Shown here: in pieces, positions 1 through 6,134 of the stretch
How positions within the stretch are numbered: the stretch's first letter is position 1
Layout of the letters: each line of letters starts with the position of its first letter
Assembly: GCA_003497135.1 (NCBI GenBank)
Contig: DNKR01000027.1
Span: 7,285 to 17,033, forward strand
Reading direction: 5' to 3'
DNA: 9,749 nt
Source: Candidatus Uhrbacteria bacterium
GTDB taxonomy: Bacteria; Patescibacteriota; Patescibacteriia; UBA9934; UBA9568
Notes under the pieces: generated by a model
Seen by the model: the letters and a program-made list of their open reading frames with translations, nothing else
Told to the model about the DNA's origin: nothing
Database searches by the model: none
Program-made: the position numbers and the translations under genes

Positions 1-150
1 TCTGGTCTGCGTTCGTTTGTTTAAAATTTGTAAGTAGGCCAGATTTTGGTTGGCGAAGTTTGATCTAAAAACGATACTCAGCGTCTCTAGTCTCAACCGA
101 AACATCACTTTTTTCATTATGTGGAATTTCTAGCGGGAGATCAAGATAAA

Positions 151-185
151 ACAAAAAACCAGTCAGCGAGTGACTGGTTTTTTGT
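151..185. terminator. Bidirectional intrinsic terminator
   Basis: A perfect 15-bp inverted repeat (151-165 paired with 171-185) surrounds a 5-nt loop, GCGAG. The stem begins with an A-run and ends with a T-run, so it can stop transcription in both directions. On the minus strand it lies about 60 nt past the stop of the radical SAM gene and should end that transcript. It could also serve a plus-strand gene entering from beyond the left edge. Positions 1-150 hold no gene that I can support. Confidence 0.85.
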
Positions 186-242
186 CCTGTTTGTCGACAA
201 ATTAGGAGCCGGTTTTTGAAGTGTCCGGCACACTTAGTGCGT

Positions 243-1610
243 TTAACGATCGAACGGCATGAGCCGATTGATTCGTTTCGCGATAGGCCCAAGGACCTTT
301 CCGCTTTGAGGTAGGACTGGTGCGGTGCTGCATTTTCCAAAGGGCCAGAGTACGGCACAAAGGGTCAGGTATGCTATGTTACACAGCCACCTATGCAGCA
401 CGCGTGGATGAGTGATCTTTGTGGCCAGCGCTGCAAAGTCAAGGTTGTAGAACTTTAAAGGTTCAGAAACAACTAGCTTGACTCTGCCTTCCTCGATCAG
501 CCATCCCCTATTTCCAGGTACGATGTCTTTGGCCATGTACGGTCGTATGACCACACCCCATCGAAGTACTGCGGCAAAACTGATTAGTACAGTCTTCAGT
601 AGTGTCCACAGATTATCTTGAGGGAAGCCAAAGACCATGAGGAGCTCTGGCTTAACACCGCAGAACAGGCACAGTCTGATGCAGGTAGCTGCATCTTCTG
701 TTGTGTACTGGCCTTTGCCCTGCGCTTTTAGAATAGAGGCGTCTGTTCCGTCAACCCCAAAGCCAATGTTCCAGAGTCCGGCTCGAGCGAGCAGCTTTCC
801 AGTTTCTGGATCTGCTTTTGTTGCTTTGATGAAACTGTCTAAACGGGACAAGCATCTCACTCGAATATCAACACCTGTCTGCTCCCTGACTCGCGCCAGA
901 GCTTGAAGATATTCGCGCACAACACCCGGGTTCTGGAAAAAATCGAGGCTTGAAGCATAGAACTTGATCACGGTCAGTCCACGCTTTTTGGCGGTTTGAG
1001 CCATGAACAGCAGATCATCCTCAAAGCAGAGAAGAGAACGAAAACTCTCTTTCCGTTTTTTGCTCGCCGCACAGAAGTGGCACCCATGCACACAACCCTG
1101 CGAGACAACCAACGGCATTTCGTGGCGGAGATAGAGAGTCAAGCGTTCTTCTTCCATGTTTTCAAGCACTGGTCGGTACGAAACAGTTTCAGGTGATGGA
1201 ACCTCATTCACATTGCAACCAAGAACTTTTGCTAGGTCGCTAACATGCTGAATCTGTTTAATCGTCTGACCGAAGATTGATCTGAATTGGTCACGAGTGA
1301 GATTCTCGATGACCTGACCACCAAGCATGAGCACAGCACTCGGATTGATTTGCTGCAACTTTTTAGCTAGCTCAATGCATCCGGGGATGTGGGGTGAGCC
1401 GGTCAACGAGACGCCGATCAAATGCGCTTGCCGGAGTATAGACAGAATCCGCACATCTTCCAGACGATCGATATTCAAGTCGATCACTGACACTGTTCTG
1501 TTCATGGCCTTGAGTCGTGCAGCAATCGAAACGATTGAGCCGTTGAGAAATACCTGACCCTTGCCGTAAGGATACGGAGGGATCACTAAGGTGACATGTT
1601 GTTGTTTCAT
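243..1610 (-). CDS. Radical SAM protein with degenerate N-terminal B12-binding-like domain
   Basis: The product has 455 residues. The radical SAM cluster motif CxxxCxxC is seen as C173, C177 and C180, in the context SQGCVHGCHFC. These cysteines bind the 4Fe-4S cluster that cleaves S-adenosylmethionine. Residues 1-120 look like the Rossmann-type cobalamin-binding fold placed before many such enzymes (VTLVIPPYPYG, IGVSLTGSP, LMLGGQV), but the cobalamin-ligand motif DxHxxG is not visible. Later strands (VRCLSRLDSF at 251-260, GFGVDGTDASI near 283-293, LLMVFGFP near 323-330) fit a partial TIM barrel. The last 60 residues are hydrophobic and unassigned. The start at 1610 is chosen because AGGAGG (1615-1620) lies 4 nt upstream. 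A longer reading from 1694 would begin upstream of the predicted transcription start. The substrate is unknown. The gene is visibly richer in G+C than the divergent regulator next to it. Confidence 0.85.
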   Translation of the reverse strand: MKQQHVTLVIPPYPYGKGQVFLNGSIVSIAARLKAMNRTVSVIDLNIDRLEDVRILSILRQAHLIGVSLTGSPHIPGCIELAKKLQQINPSAVLMLGGQVIENLTRDQFRSIFGQTIKQIQHVSDLAKVLGCNVNEVPSPETVSYRPVLENMEEERLTLYLRHEMPLVVSQGCVHGCHFCAASKKRKESFRSLLCFEDDLLFMAQTAKKRGLTVIKFYASSLDFFQNPGVVREYLQALARVREQTGVDIRVRCLSRLDSFIKATKADPETGKLLARAGLWNIGFGVDGTDASILKAQGKGQYTTEDAATCIRLCLFCGVKPELLMVFGFPQDNLWTLLKTVLISFAAVLRWGVVIRPYMAKDIVPGNRGWLIEEGRVKLVVSEPLKFYNLDFAALATKITHPRVLHRWLCNIAYLTLCAVLWPFGKCSTAPVLPQSGKVLGPIAKRINRLMPFDR

Positions 1611-1614
1611 TGTT

Positions 1615-1620
1615 CCTCCT
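1615..1620 (-). promoter_or_regulatory. Strong ribosome binding site, decides the radical SAM start
   Basis: Minus-strand AGGAGG followed by AACA and then ATG at 1610. It fixes the start 28 codons inside the longest open frame. It is one of only two canonical Shine-Dalgarno sites in the window. Confidence 0.85.
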
Positions 1621-1665
1621 ATGGAATGAGCAAGACGGAAGTCTGTCCCAGAATTAGGACTAGCC

Positions 1666-1694
1666 ATTGTACTATAATCATTGTTATTGATCAA
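1666..1694 (-). promoter_or_regulatory. Promoter of the radical SAM gene
   Basis: Read on the minus strand, TTGATC (1689-1694) is followed after exactly 17 nt by TACAAT (1666-1671). This predicts a start near 1659 and a leader of about 50 nt containing the AGGAGG site. The -35 box lies inside the palindrome TTGATCAA (1687-1694), a place where a regulator could interfere. Confidence 0.6.
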
Positions 1695-1721
1695 CGGTTA
1701 GACCAACAATAAAATTAAAAC

Positions 1722-1750
1722 TTGACATTTTTTTGCTAAGTTGATACAAT
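1722..1750 (+). promoter_or_regulatory. Promoter of the TrmB-family gene
   Basis: TTGACA (1722-1727, full consensus) is separated by 17 nt from TACAAT (1745-1750, five of six). The predicted start is near 1757, giving a leader of about 24 nt with no Shine-Dalgarno sequence. It is back to back with the radical SAM promoter. Confidence 0.75.
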
Positions 1751-1780
1751 ATTTTTGTCGTAAGACACTTCCACAAATAT

Positions 1781-2536
1781 ATGCATTATCCAAAAGTTTT
1801 AGAGCAATTAGGATTTGCCCCAAGTGAAATTAAGGTATATGGGGCTCTTTTAGAGTTAGATTCCGGCAGTGTGACAGATATTTCAAAGGGTTCTGGGATA
1901 AATAGAACCAGCTGTTATGATGTACTTGAAAACCTTGTAAAAAGAGGTTTGGTCAGTAAAATTACAAAGCGAAAGAAAATATACTTTACTGCCGGAGACC
2001 CGAGACGATTATTAAATTACCTAGATAGAGAAAAAGAAGAGGTAGAGAAAAAAATTAATCAGCAAAAAGACCAAATTAGGGAAGTTTTGCCTGAGTTGTC
2101 ATCTCTTATTAATCCTCGCAGCACAAAACCAAGAGTAGCTTTTTATGAAGGAGAAAAAGGTATGCGTGAGGCATATGAGGATACGCTTGGTGCAGATGGG
2201 GAAATTTTAGCCTATGCTAATGTTGAAACAATGCATCAAGGATTACCTGGTTTTTTTCCTGAATATTATACTCGAAGAACAGATGCGAGAATTCACATTA
2301 AGGCAATTATGCCAAATAACGCCGCATCAATTGATCGAACAACAAAAGATAAAGAAGAGCTTCGAGAGTCAAAAATTCTTAATGATAAGAATCTTACATT
2401 TTCACCTGAAGTAAATATTTACAATGACAAAATGCTAATCGCTTCTTGGAAAGAAAAAATGGCTGTTATCATTGAGTCTAAGGAATTGGCAGACCTTCAG
2501 CGTTTGATATATTGGAAGTTGTGGCAATCTCTTTAA
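1781..2536 (+). CDS. TrmB-family transcriptional regulator
   Basis: The product has 251 residues. Residues 5-70 form a winged helix-turn-helix: LGFAPSEIKVYGALLEL, then DISKGSGINRTSCYDVLENL as helix-turn-helix, then a wing (GLVSKITKRKKIYFTAGDP). This is the order seen in TrmB and MarR-like sugar-responsive regulators. Residues 80-110 are highly charged and probably a coiled-coil dimer linker. Residues 117-250 (RVAFYEGEKGMREAYEDTL onward) match the effector-side domain of TrmB-like proteins, related to the phospholipase D fold. I see no catalytic HKD motif, so it is a binding domain only. The protein should bind DNA as a dimer. The ligand cannot be read from sequence. It is transcribed divergently from the radical SAM gene, which makes that gene and itself the first candidate targets. 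There is no Shine-Dalgarno site before the ATG. Confidence 0.85.
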   Translation: MHYPKVLEQLGFAPSEIKVYGALLELDSGSVTDISKGSGINRTSCYDVLENLVKRGLVSKITKRKKIYFTAGDPRRLLNYLDREKEEVEKKINQQKDQIREVLPELSSLINPRSTKPRVAFYEGEKGMREAYEDTLGADGEILAYANVETMHQGLPGFFPEYYTRRTDARIHIKAIMPNNAASIDRTTKDKEELRESKILNDKNLTFSPEVNIYNDKMLIASWKEKMAVIIESKELADLQRLIYWKLWQSL

Positions 2537-2562
2537 GATTAGAGAATTGCAAAATGTAAAAT

Positions 2563-2591
2563 AAAAATAGCAACACTCGGTTGTTGTTTTT
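2563..2591. terminator. Bidirectional terminator between trmB-like gene and tRNA-Leu
   Basis: A 12-bp stem (2563-2574 with 2580-2591, two G-U wobbles) closes a 5-nt loop, ACTCG. It is flanked by an A-run on the left and a T-run on the right. On the plus strand it lies 26 nt after the regulator's stop. On the minus strand it follows the tRNA 3' end by 8 nt. Confidence 0.7.
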
Positions 2592-2599
2592 AAAACACA

Positions 2600-2683
2600 T
2601 GGGCGAGGAGGGACTCGAACCCTCGAGGCCTTTCGGCCAGAAGATTTTAAGTCTTCCGCGTATACCAACTCCGCCACTCGCCC
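2600..2683 (-). tRNA. tRNA-Leu(UAA)
   Basis: An 84-nt class II tRNA on the minus strand. The 7-bp acceptor stem pairs GGGCGAG (2677-2683) with CTCGCCC (2601-2607), and the discriminator is A at 2600. The anticodon stem GAAGA/TCTTC holds the loop CTTAAAA (2645-2651) with anticodon TAA at 2647-2649. A long variable arm (GGCC GAAA GGCC) and a T arm with GGTTCGAGTCC complete it. Class II shape plus the UAA anticodon and discriminator A indicate leucine. The 3' CCA is not encoded (TGT follows), so it must be added by a CCA-adding enzyme. It lies 16 nt after the AlkD-like gene on the same strand and may share its transcript. Confidence 0.95.
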
Positions 2684-2699
2684 GTAGTTATTATTTACA

Positions 2700-3437
2700 C
2701 TATTTTCGCTTTCGCCGCAAATATGCCTTTTGTTTTGTTGAAATTTTTTCTGTTGCGTAAGACCAAGAGGTCGCGGATAGCTTGCGCGCGTGGAGCGTTA
2801 AAAAAACGAATGTTTCTTTCGGATAAACTTTTCCGCACTCGCGCAGTGTCCAGCCCACGGCTTTTTGCACATAAGGATCGCGGGATTCAAGCAGATTTTC
2901 AACTAACGGCAAAATTTTTTGCACCGGCGGAGGTTTCCGTTTTGGCGACGCGTAGTATATAAGAGGCACGATTGAATTTCGTTGTTTCCATGGATTATTG
3001 GATTTGTTCCATTTCTTGATTGTCGGCCAAATAAGGCGCGGATGTTTTTCCAACAGAAAAGAAACAATCTTGGAATAAAAATCCGAATGCTCCCAATTTT
3101 CAATTCGTTCTACCCAAAAGCGAAATTTTTGCCATTGTTGTTTTGGTTGGGGTTCAATATATTGAACCCCAACATGTTTCGCATAATATAACAATGGCAA
3201 ATACATTGCCTCGTGGGTTTTTGCGTTAAGAAAAATATAATTCCAGATATTTAAAATTTCAGCATCGGATTTATTGAAAAAAGAAAACCCGTTTTTCAGA
3301 ATTTTGTGCAATACCGGCAAGCGATGACCAAGAACCGGCAATTTTGTGGTCTTTTGGCGGAAATTTTTGTATTCCGCGTCTTTCGGATTCGCGGTGCGCG
3401 CAAGAGCGCGATTAATTTCGTTAAGATATTGGCGCAT
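2700..3437 (-). CDS. AlkD-like DNA alkylation repair protein (DNA glycosylase, HEAT-like repeat)
   Basis: The product has 245 residues, close to the usual 220-250 for the AlkD family. It should excise positively charged alkylated purines such as 3-methyladenine and 7-methylguanine. By analogy with Bacillus cereus AlkD (W109, D113, R148), I see W115 and D119 in the segment ENWEHSDFYSKI, and R153 in NNPWKQRNSIV, so the catalytic set appears intact. The family signature QKAVGWTLRE is at 191-200. The rest is helical and rich in W, K and R, as expected for stacked HEAT-like repeats gripping the DNA backbone. The N-terminal segment is less recognisable. The basic end RRKRK may help DNA contact. No Shine-Dalgarno site precedes the ATG. 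tRNA-Leu follows 16 nt downstream. Confidence 0.85.
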   Translation of the reverse strand: MRQYLNEINRALARTANPKDAEYKNFRQKTTKLPVLGHRLPVLHKILKNGFSFFNKSDAEILNIWNYIFLNAKTHEAMYLPLLYYAKHVGVQYIEPQPKQQWQKFRFWVERIENWEHSDFYSKIVSFLLEKHPRLIWPTIKKWNKSNNPWKQRNSIVPLIYYASPKRKPPPVQKILPLVENLLESRDPYVQKAVGWTLRECGKVYPKETFVFLTLHARKLSATSWSYATEKISTKQKAYLRRKRK

Positions 3438-3446
3438 ATAGTAGTT

Positions 3447-3452
3447 ATTTTA
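3447..3452 (-). promoter_or_regulatory. Possible -10 box of the AlkD-like gene
   Basis: Minus-strand TAAAAT lies only 9 nt before the ATG at 3437. A transcript from it would begin about 3 nt before the start codon, so it would be nearly leaderless. No convincing -35 box is seen at 16-18 nt, so support is modest. Confidence 0.35.
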
Positions 3453-3483
3453 CACGAATATTCAGGCGAAATACATCCGTCGT

Positions 3484-3512
3484 TTGACAAATTCGTGTTT
3501 TTTTGCTATAAT
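3484..3512 (+). promoter_or_regulatory. Near-perfect sigma70-type promoter
   Basis: TTGACA (3484-3489) and TATAAT (3507-3512) both match consensus exactly, with an ideal 17-nt spacer. It is the strongest promoter in the window. It predicts transcription from about 3519 through a long leader into the GC-rich gene at 3663. Confidence 0.85.
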
Positions 3513-3518
3513 TAGCGT

Positions 3519-3662
3519 TCTTTAAAAAATAGTGTTTATGGCTTTCTCTGTGTGTGTTTGGATTAAAAGTATATATAGAGAAGGCCAAAAACAAAACCGG
3601 CTTTCCTCTTTGCCAATTTCGGCGAGGAGTGAGCCCTTTGTAAAAGGGCGAGGAGTAAGACA
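3519..3662 (+). promoter_or_regulatory. Structured 5' leader of the GC-rich gene
   Basis: The predicted transcript carries about 145 nt before the ATG, far more than other genes here. Three pairings are visible. A 10-bp stem with one G-U pair joins 3540-3549 to 3577-3586. A bulged stem joins CCTC/GCC (3605-3608, 3612-3614) to GGC/GAGG (3621-3627). A perfect 7-bp hairpin (3633-3639 with 3643-3649, loop GTA) directly abuts the ribosome site GAGGAG (3650-3655). The decamer GGCGAGGAGT occurs twice (3621-3630, 3647-3656), so CCTC could pair with either GAGG copy. I recognise no known riboswitch class. A translational switch is an inference. Confidence 0.45.
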
Positions 3663-3666
3663 ATGA
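3538..3666 (+). CDS. Possible 42-residue leader peptide, overlapping the next start
   Basis: An ATG at 3538 opens a frame of 42 codons that crosses the whole leader and stops at TGA 3664-3666. The stop overlaps the ATG of the downstream gene (ATGA), the usual geometry of translational coupling. The peptide begins MAFSVCVWIKSIYREG and ends KGRGVRQ. Against it, no Shine-Dalgarno site precedes the ATG, the sequence matches nothing I know, and a frame of this length can arise by chance. If translated, ribosomes would open the hairpin in front of the downstream ribosome site. Confidence 0.3.
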   Translation: MAFSVCVWIKSIYREGQKQNRLSSLPISARSEPFVKGRGVRQ

Positions 3667-4127
3667 CCGACTTTCGCAAGTTGGCTCATCTGGTGGAACA
3701 GCTCGGAGACGGGCGGTTCCAGGTACTGATTGACTCGGGTAACACCGGGAAGGTCAAAGAGTTCTGCGACGGCCTCATCAGCGCCGCACTCCCGACCACC
3801 ATGACCGTCGGCGGCCGCGCCTACGACCTCCACGGATTCCTCCTTGGGGACGAGGAGAGCGTGGTCGGATCAGTGATGATCGACCGTGCGAAGGAGATGA
3901 CGGCAAACCTTGGCGAGAACGACGGGCTCCACATCCTGGAACACCAGGACGAGATCCCGGTTGTCTTTCGTGGGAAAGTCGTCTTCGTCTTCACGGGCTG
4001 GCGCCGTCCCGGCCTCTCCGAGGGTGTCGCGTGCTTCGGTTGGGTCGGCGACCGCTGGGTTCGGCGCTGGCTCTGGCTTGCTTACGTCGACTGGCGCGGC
4101 CTCGTTCGCGTCCTCCGCCGCAAGTAG
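3663..4127 (+). CDS. Hypothetical tryptophan-rich small protein, GC-rich gene
   Basis: The product has 154 residues and no function I can name. The start is set by GAGGAG (3650-3655) 7 nt before the ATG. Residues 1-60 are mixed helix and strand (FRKLAHLVEQLGDGRFQVLI, VKEFCDGLI, MTVGGRAYDLHGFL). A hydrophobic strand follows at 104-111 (GKVVFVFTGWR). The C-terminus carries six tryptophans between 113 and 144 and ends with the basic tail RVLRRK. There is no signal peptide or clear membrane helix. From memory it resembles short hypothetical proteins found in several divergent copies in Patescibacteria genomes; I cannot verify this here. Its G+C is well above its neighbours, most clearly in the 3' half (42 of 60 bases in 4021-4080). 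It stands alone with its own strong promoter, leader and terminator. Confidence 0.7.
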   Translation: MTDFRKLAHLVEQLGDGRFQVLIDSGNTGKVKEFCDGLISAALPTTMTVGGRAYDLHGFLLGDEESVVGSVMIDRAKEMTANLGENDGLHILEHQDEIPVVFRGKVVFVFTGWRRPGLSEGVACFGWVGDRWVRRWLWLAYVDWRGLVRVLRRK

Positions 4128-4159
4128 CTCTCTTGGGGCCTTGGCGCCTTGAACCCTTT

Positions 4160-4215
4160 GCCGCATCCGGAACGGCTTTGAAAAGTCGTACTCTCGGGTG
4201 CGGCTTTTCGTTTTG
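4160..4215 (+). terminator. Intrinsic terminator of the GC-rich unit
   Basis: A 10-bp GC-rich stem with one wobble (4160-4169 with 4195-4204) encloses an inner 6-bp stem (4173-4178 with 4183-4188, loop TGAA). TTTTCGTTTT follows at once. It lies 32 nt after the stop at 4127. The rest of the gap to 4332 shows no gene that I can support. Confidence 0.65.
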
Positions 4216-4332
4216 TTTGGTTTCTCCAACAGAAGAATCGCTGCAGTCATATCTTGGTATGCTTAGGCACGGGAACACCACAAAAACGCGCGAGCGACTG
4301 ATTACCGAGTATTGGCTGGCAAAGTAGAAAAA

Positions 4333-6057
4333 TTATTTCTCTATCGCTTTTAAGAATGCATCCACGGTTTTCGTGTTCAGCACATCAGTGGCGCGCGCCC
4401 AGCCGCGGCGGCATTGGGAAACGCCCAAATCTAGAAAATCAAAATGGTCCGGGTGGTGGGCGTCAGAATTGACCACCAATTTTACCCCGGCCTTTATTGC
4501 GGCGCGGATGTGTTCGGCGTTCAGGTCAAGGCGCTCGGGAGACGCGTTCGCTTCCAGAGCGACTTTGTATTGCTTGGCCGCGCGGATTATGCGTTCAATA
4601 TTAAGCGCGTAAGCCGGGCGCTTGTTTATCAGCCGGCCTGTCGGGTGAAACAGAATGTTCACCAGCGGATGTTTAATGGCGCGGATAATTCGTTCGGTCA
4701 TGTCGCGCTCATTCATGGCGAAATTGGAATGCACGGCCACGGATACGACATCTAATTTTTTGAGCGCCCAATCAGCAATGTCCAGCTTGCCGTCTTTTAG
4801 AATATTAACCTCCGCGCTTTTAAGAATGCGGAATCCTTTCAGCTTTTTGTTGAGCTTGTCTATTTCGCGGCCTTGCGCGGAGAGCTTTTTTTCGTCTAGT
4901 CCGCCGGTCATTGCAAGCGTTCGAGTATGATCGGTAATCGCGAAATAATCAAGGCCTCGTACGCGCGCGGCGCGGGCCATTTCTTCTATTGATGAGTCGC
5001 CGTCAGTCCAGTTGGTTTGCACTTGCAGGTCGCCGCGAATGGAGCCATAGGCAATGAGCTTTGGCAGTTTACCGCCCCTGGCCGCTTCAATTTCGCCATT
5101 GGCCTCGCGCAGTTCCGGTTCAATGTAGGGGAGTCCGAGCGCGCGATAAACATCGGTTTCGGTTTTGGCCGCAATTTTTTTTATTCCACGGAACAAGCCG
5201 TACTCGTTCAACTTCATTCCGCGTTTTTGCGCGATCTGCCGAAGCTGGATATTGTGATACTTACTTCCAGTAAAATGCACCATGGCTGAACCAAAATCGT
5301 TTTCAGGAATCACAATAATATCCGCGTCAACGCCATCTTTAAGTCGAACCGAAGCATCGCGTTCGCCTTTTTCAATAATGCTTTTTACATTCGGTAATTT
5401 TACAAAAGCGTTCAAAACTTTTTTTGGTTCGTTTGATGAACAAACAATATCAATATCACCGATTGTTTCACGCTTGCGGCGGATTGACCCGACCGCTTCA
5501 CAGCGCTTGACCTTGCTTGCGGTTTTAAGACTCGCGATCATTGCGCTCGCAATCGGCATTGCATCTCCAAGCAAAATCCGGCCGCGTTCGGTTTTTAAAA
5601 ATTCAATGCCTTTCAGAATTTTTTCTTCGGATTTTTTTCCATAGCCCTTGAGGCGGGCGACTTTGCCGGATTTTGCCGCTGCTTCAAGCTGGGTCAGGGT
5701 TTTGATTCCAAGTTTTTTGTAAAGTTCCAGAGCCATTTTCGGGCCAATGCCTTCTATTCGTGAAATATCGGCAATATTAACCGGCATCTTCTTTTTAAGC
5801 TCGGCCAAATATTTTAGCCGGCCGGTTTTTAAAAGCTCTTCAATTTTTTCCGCAATGCTTTGGCCGATTCCCGGCAGATCGTCCAAGCATTTTGTGCCGC
5901 ACTTTTTGTAAAGTGCGGACAGCGGTTCGGAAAGCGATTCAATGACTTGAGCGGCTTTTTGGTACGCGCGCGGTTTAAATTGAACCCTTTGGGCTTCCAG
6001 GTATTCGGCGATTTCATTCAGTACTTGGGCGATTTGTTTGTTGGAAACTTGGAGCAT
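4333..6057 (-). CDS. polX: Family X DNA polymerase with PHP domain (PolX)
   Basis: The product has 574 residues, the normal length for bacterial PolX, which fills short gaps in base excision repair and trims 3' ends through its PHP domain. Helix-hairpin-helix motifs are at 59-79 (LPGIGQSIAEKI), 100-120 (IEGIGPKMALEL) and 135-151. The palm carries GSIRR (190-194) and GDID (200-203) with catalytic D201 and D203, and a third aspartate, D246. FTGSKYHN (262-269) is the usual substrate motif. The PHP domain (about 337-574) keeps TDH (375-377), E416, H443, H471 and SDAH (531-534). Its first motif, normally DLHxH, reads DLQVQ (343-347), so both histidines are glutamine. Polymerase activity should be intact, while nuclease activity is uncertain. 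No Shine-Dalgarno site is seen, and the start lies about 9 nt from a -10 box. The reading frame is complete. Confidence 0.95.
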   Translation of the reverse strand: MLQVSNKQIAQVLNEIAEYLEAQRVQFKPRAYQKAAQVIESLSEPLSALYKKCGTKCLDDLPGIGQSIAEKIEELLKTGRLKYLAELKKKMPVNIADISRIEGIGPKMALELYKKLGIKTLTQLEAAAKSGKVARLKGYGKKSEEKILKGIEFLKTERGRILLGDAMPIASAMIASLKTASKVKRCEAVGSIRRKRETIGDIDIVCSSNEPKKVLNAFVKLPNVKSIIEKGERDASVRLKDGVDADIIVIPENDFGSAMVHFTGSKYHNIQLRQIAQKRGMKLNEYGLFRGIKKIAAKTETDVYRALGLPYIEPELREANGEIEAARGGKLPKLIAYGSIRGDLQVQTNWTDGDSSIEEMARAARVRGLDYFAITDHTRTLAMTGGLDEKKLSAQGREIDKLNKKLKGFRILKSAEVNILKDGKLDIADWALKKLDVVSVAVHSNFAMNERDMTERIIRAIKHPLVNILFHPTGRLINKRPAYALNIERIIRAAKQYKVALEANASPERLDLNAEHIRAAIKAGVKLVVNSDAHHPDHFDFLDLGVSQCRRGWARATDVLNTKTVDAFLKAIEK

Positions 6058-6082
6058 AGCAGAATCATTATATCAAAAAATA
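6049..6082 (+). repeat. Imperfect 34-bp direct repeat, copy 1 (polX start and promoter)
   Basis: It matches 7811-7844 at 31 of 34 positions in the same orientation, offset 1762 bp. Differences are at 6059, 6065 and 6066. Weaker similarity extends left to 6037 (39 of 46 overall). This copy holds the first three codons of polX and its extended -10 box. Together the two copies flank the permease/PII-like operon. Confidence 0.8.
6067..6075 (-). promoter_or_regulatory. Extended -10 promoter of polX
   Basis: Minus-strand TGATATAAT is a perfect TGnTATAAT extended -10 element. Transcription would start near 6060, about 3 nt before the ATG (6055-6057), giving a virtually leaderless mRNA. No good -35 is seen, which is usual with extended -10 promoters. 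The element is duplicated at 7829-7837. Confidence 0.6.
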
Positions 6083-6108
6083 AGTGTTTTACGATAGGAA
6101 TCAATATA

Positions 6109-6117
6109 TGTTATACT
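6109..6117 (+). promoter_or_regulatory. Extended -10 promoter of the permease operon
   Basis: TGTTATACT matches TGn plus TATACT (five of six). A poor -35 candidate, TTACGA, lies 17 nt upstream (6089-6094). Transcription would begin near 6124, leaving about 11 nt before the ATG at 6135. It is divergent from the polX promoter, 34 bp away. Confidence 0.5.
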
Positions 6118-6134
6118 TTGATAAATAAAAAGCG

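Noticed and set aside
3..65. Open plus-strand frame from the left edge ending at TAA 63-65
   Set aside because: Only 20 codons, no recognisable motif, and the terminator is 86 nt away, so an edge frame of this size is easily chance.
1611..1694. N-terminal extension of the radical SAM gene to an ATG at 1694
   Set aside because: The predicted promoter lies inside this stretch, so most of it would not be transcribed, and the perfect AGGAGG site points to 1610.
2601..3655. Shared decamer GGGCGAGGAG at the tRNA-Leu 3' end (2601-2610) and before the GC-rich gene (3646-3655), as possible attachment sites
   Set aside because: The match stops at 10 bases, one copy is explained by the tRNA stem and the other by a ribosome site, and there is no integrase.
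3870..4250. 126-codon open frame on the minus strand, antisense to the GC-rich gene
   Set aside because: GC-rich genes commonly leave long antisense frames. It has no ribosome site or promoter and would cross the plus-strand gene's terminator, while the plus frame has promoter, ribosome site and terminator.
4031..4327. 98-codon plus-strand frame running past the GC-rich gene to 4327
   Set aside because: It starts inside the 154-residue gene in another frame, reads through the terminator hairpin and has arginine- and proline-rich low-complexity content typical of an off-frame reading.
4373..5644. Several plus-strand open frames of 70-120 codons across polX
   Set aside because: They are shadows of the polX reading frame, which carries complete domain motifs.
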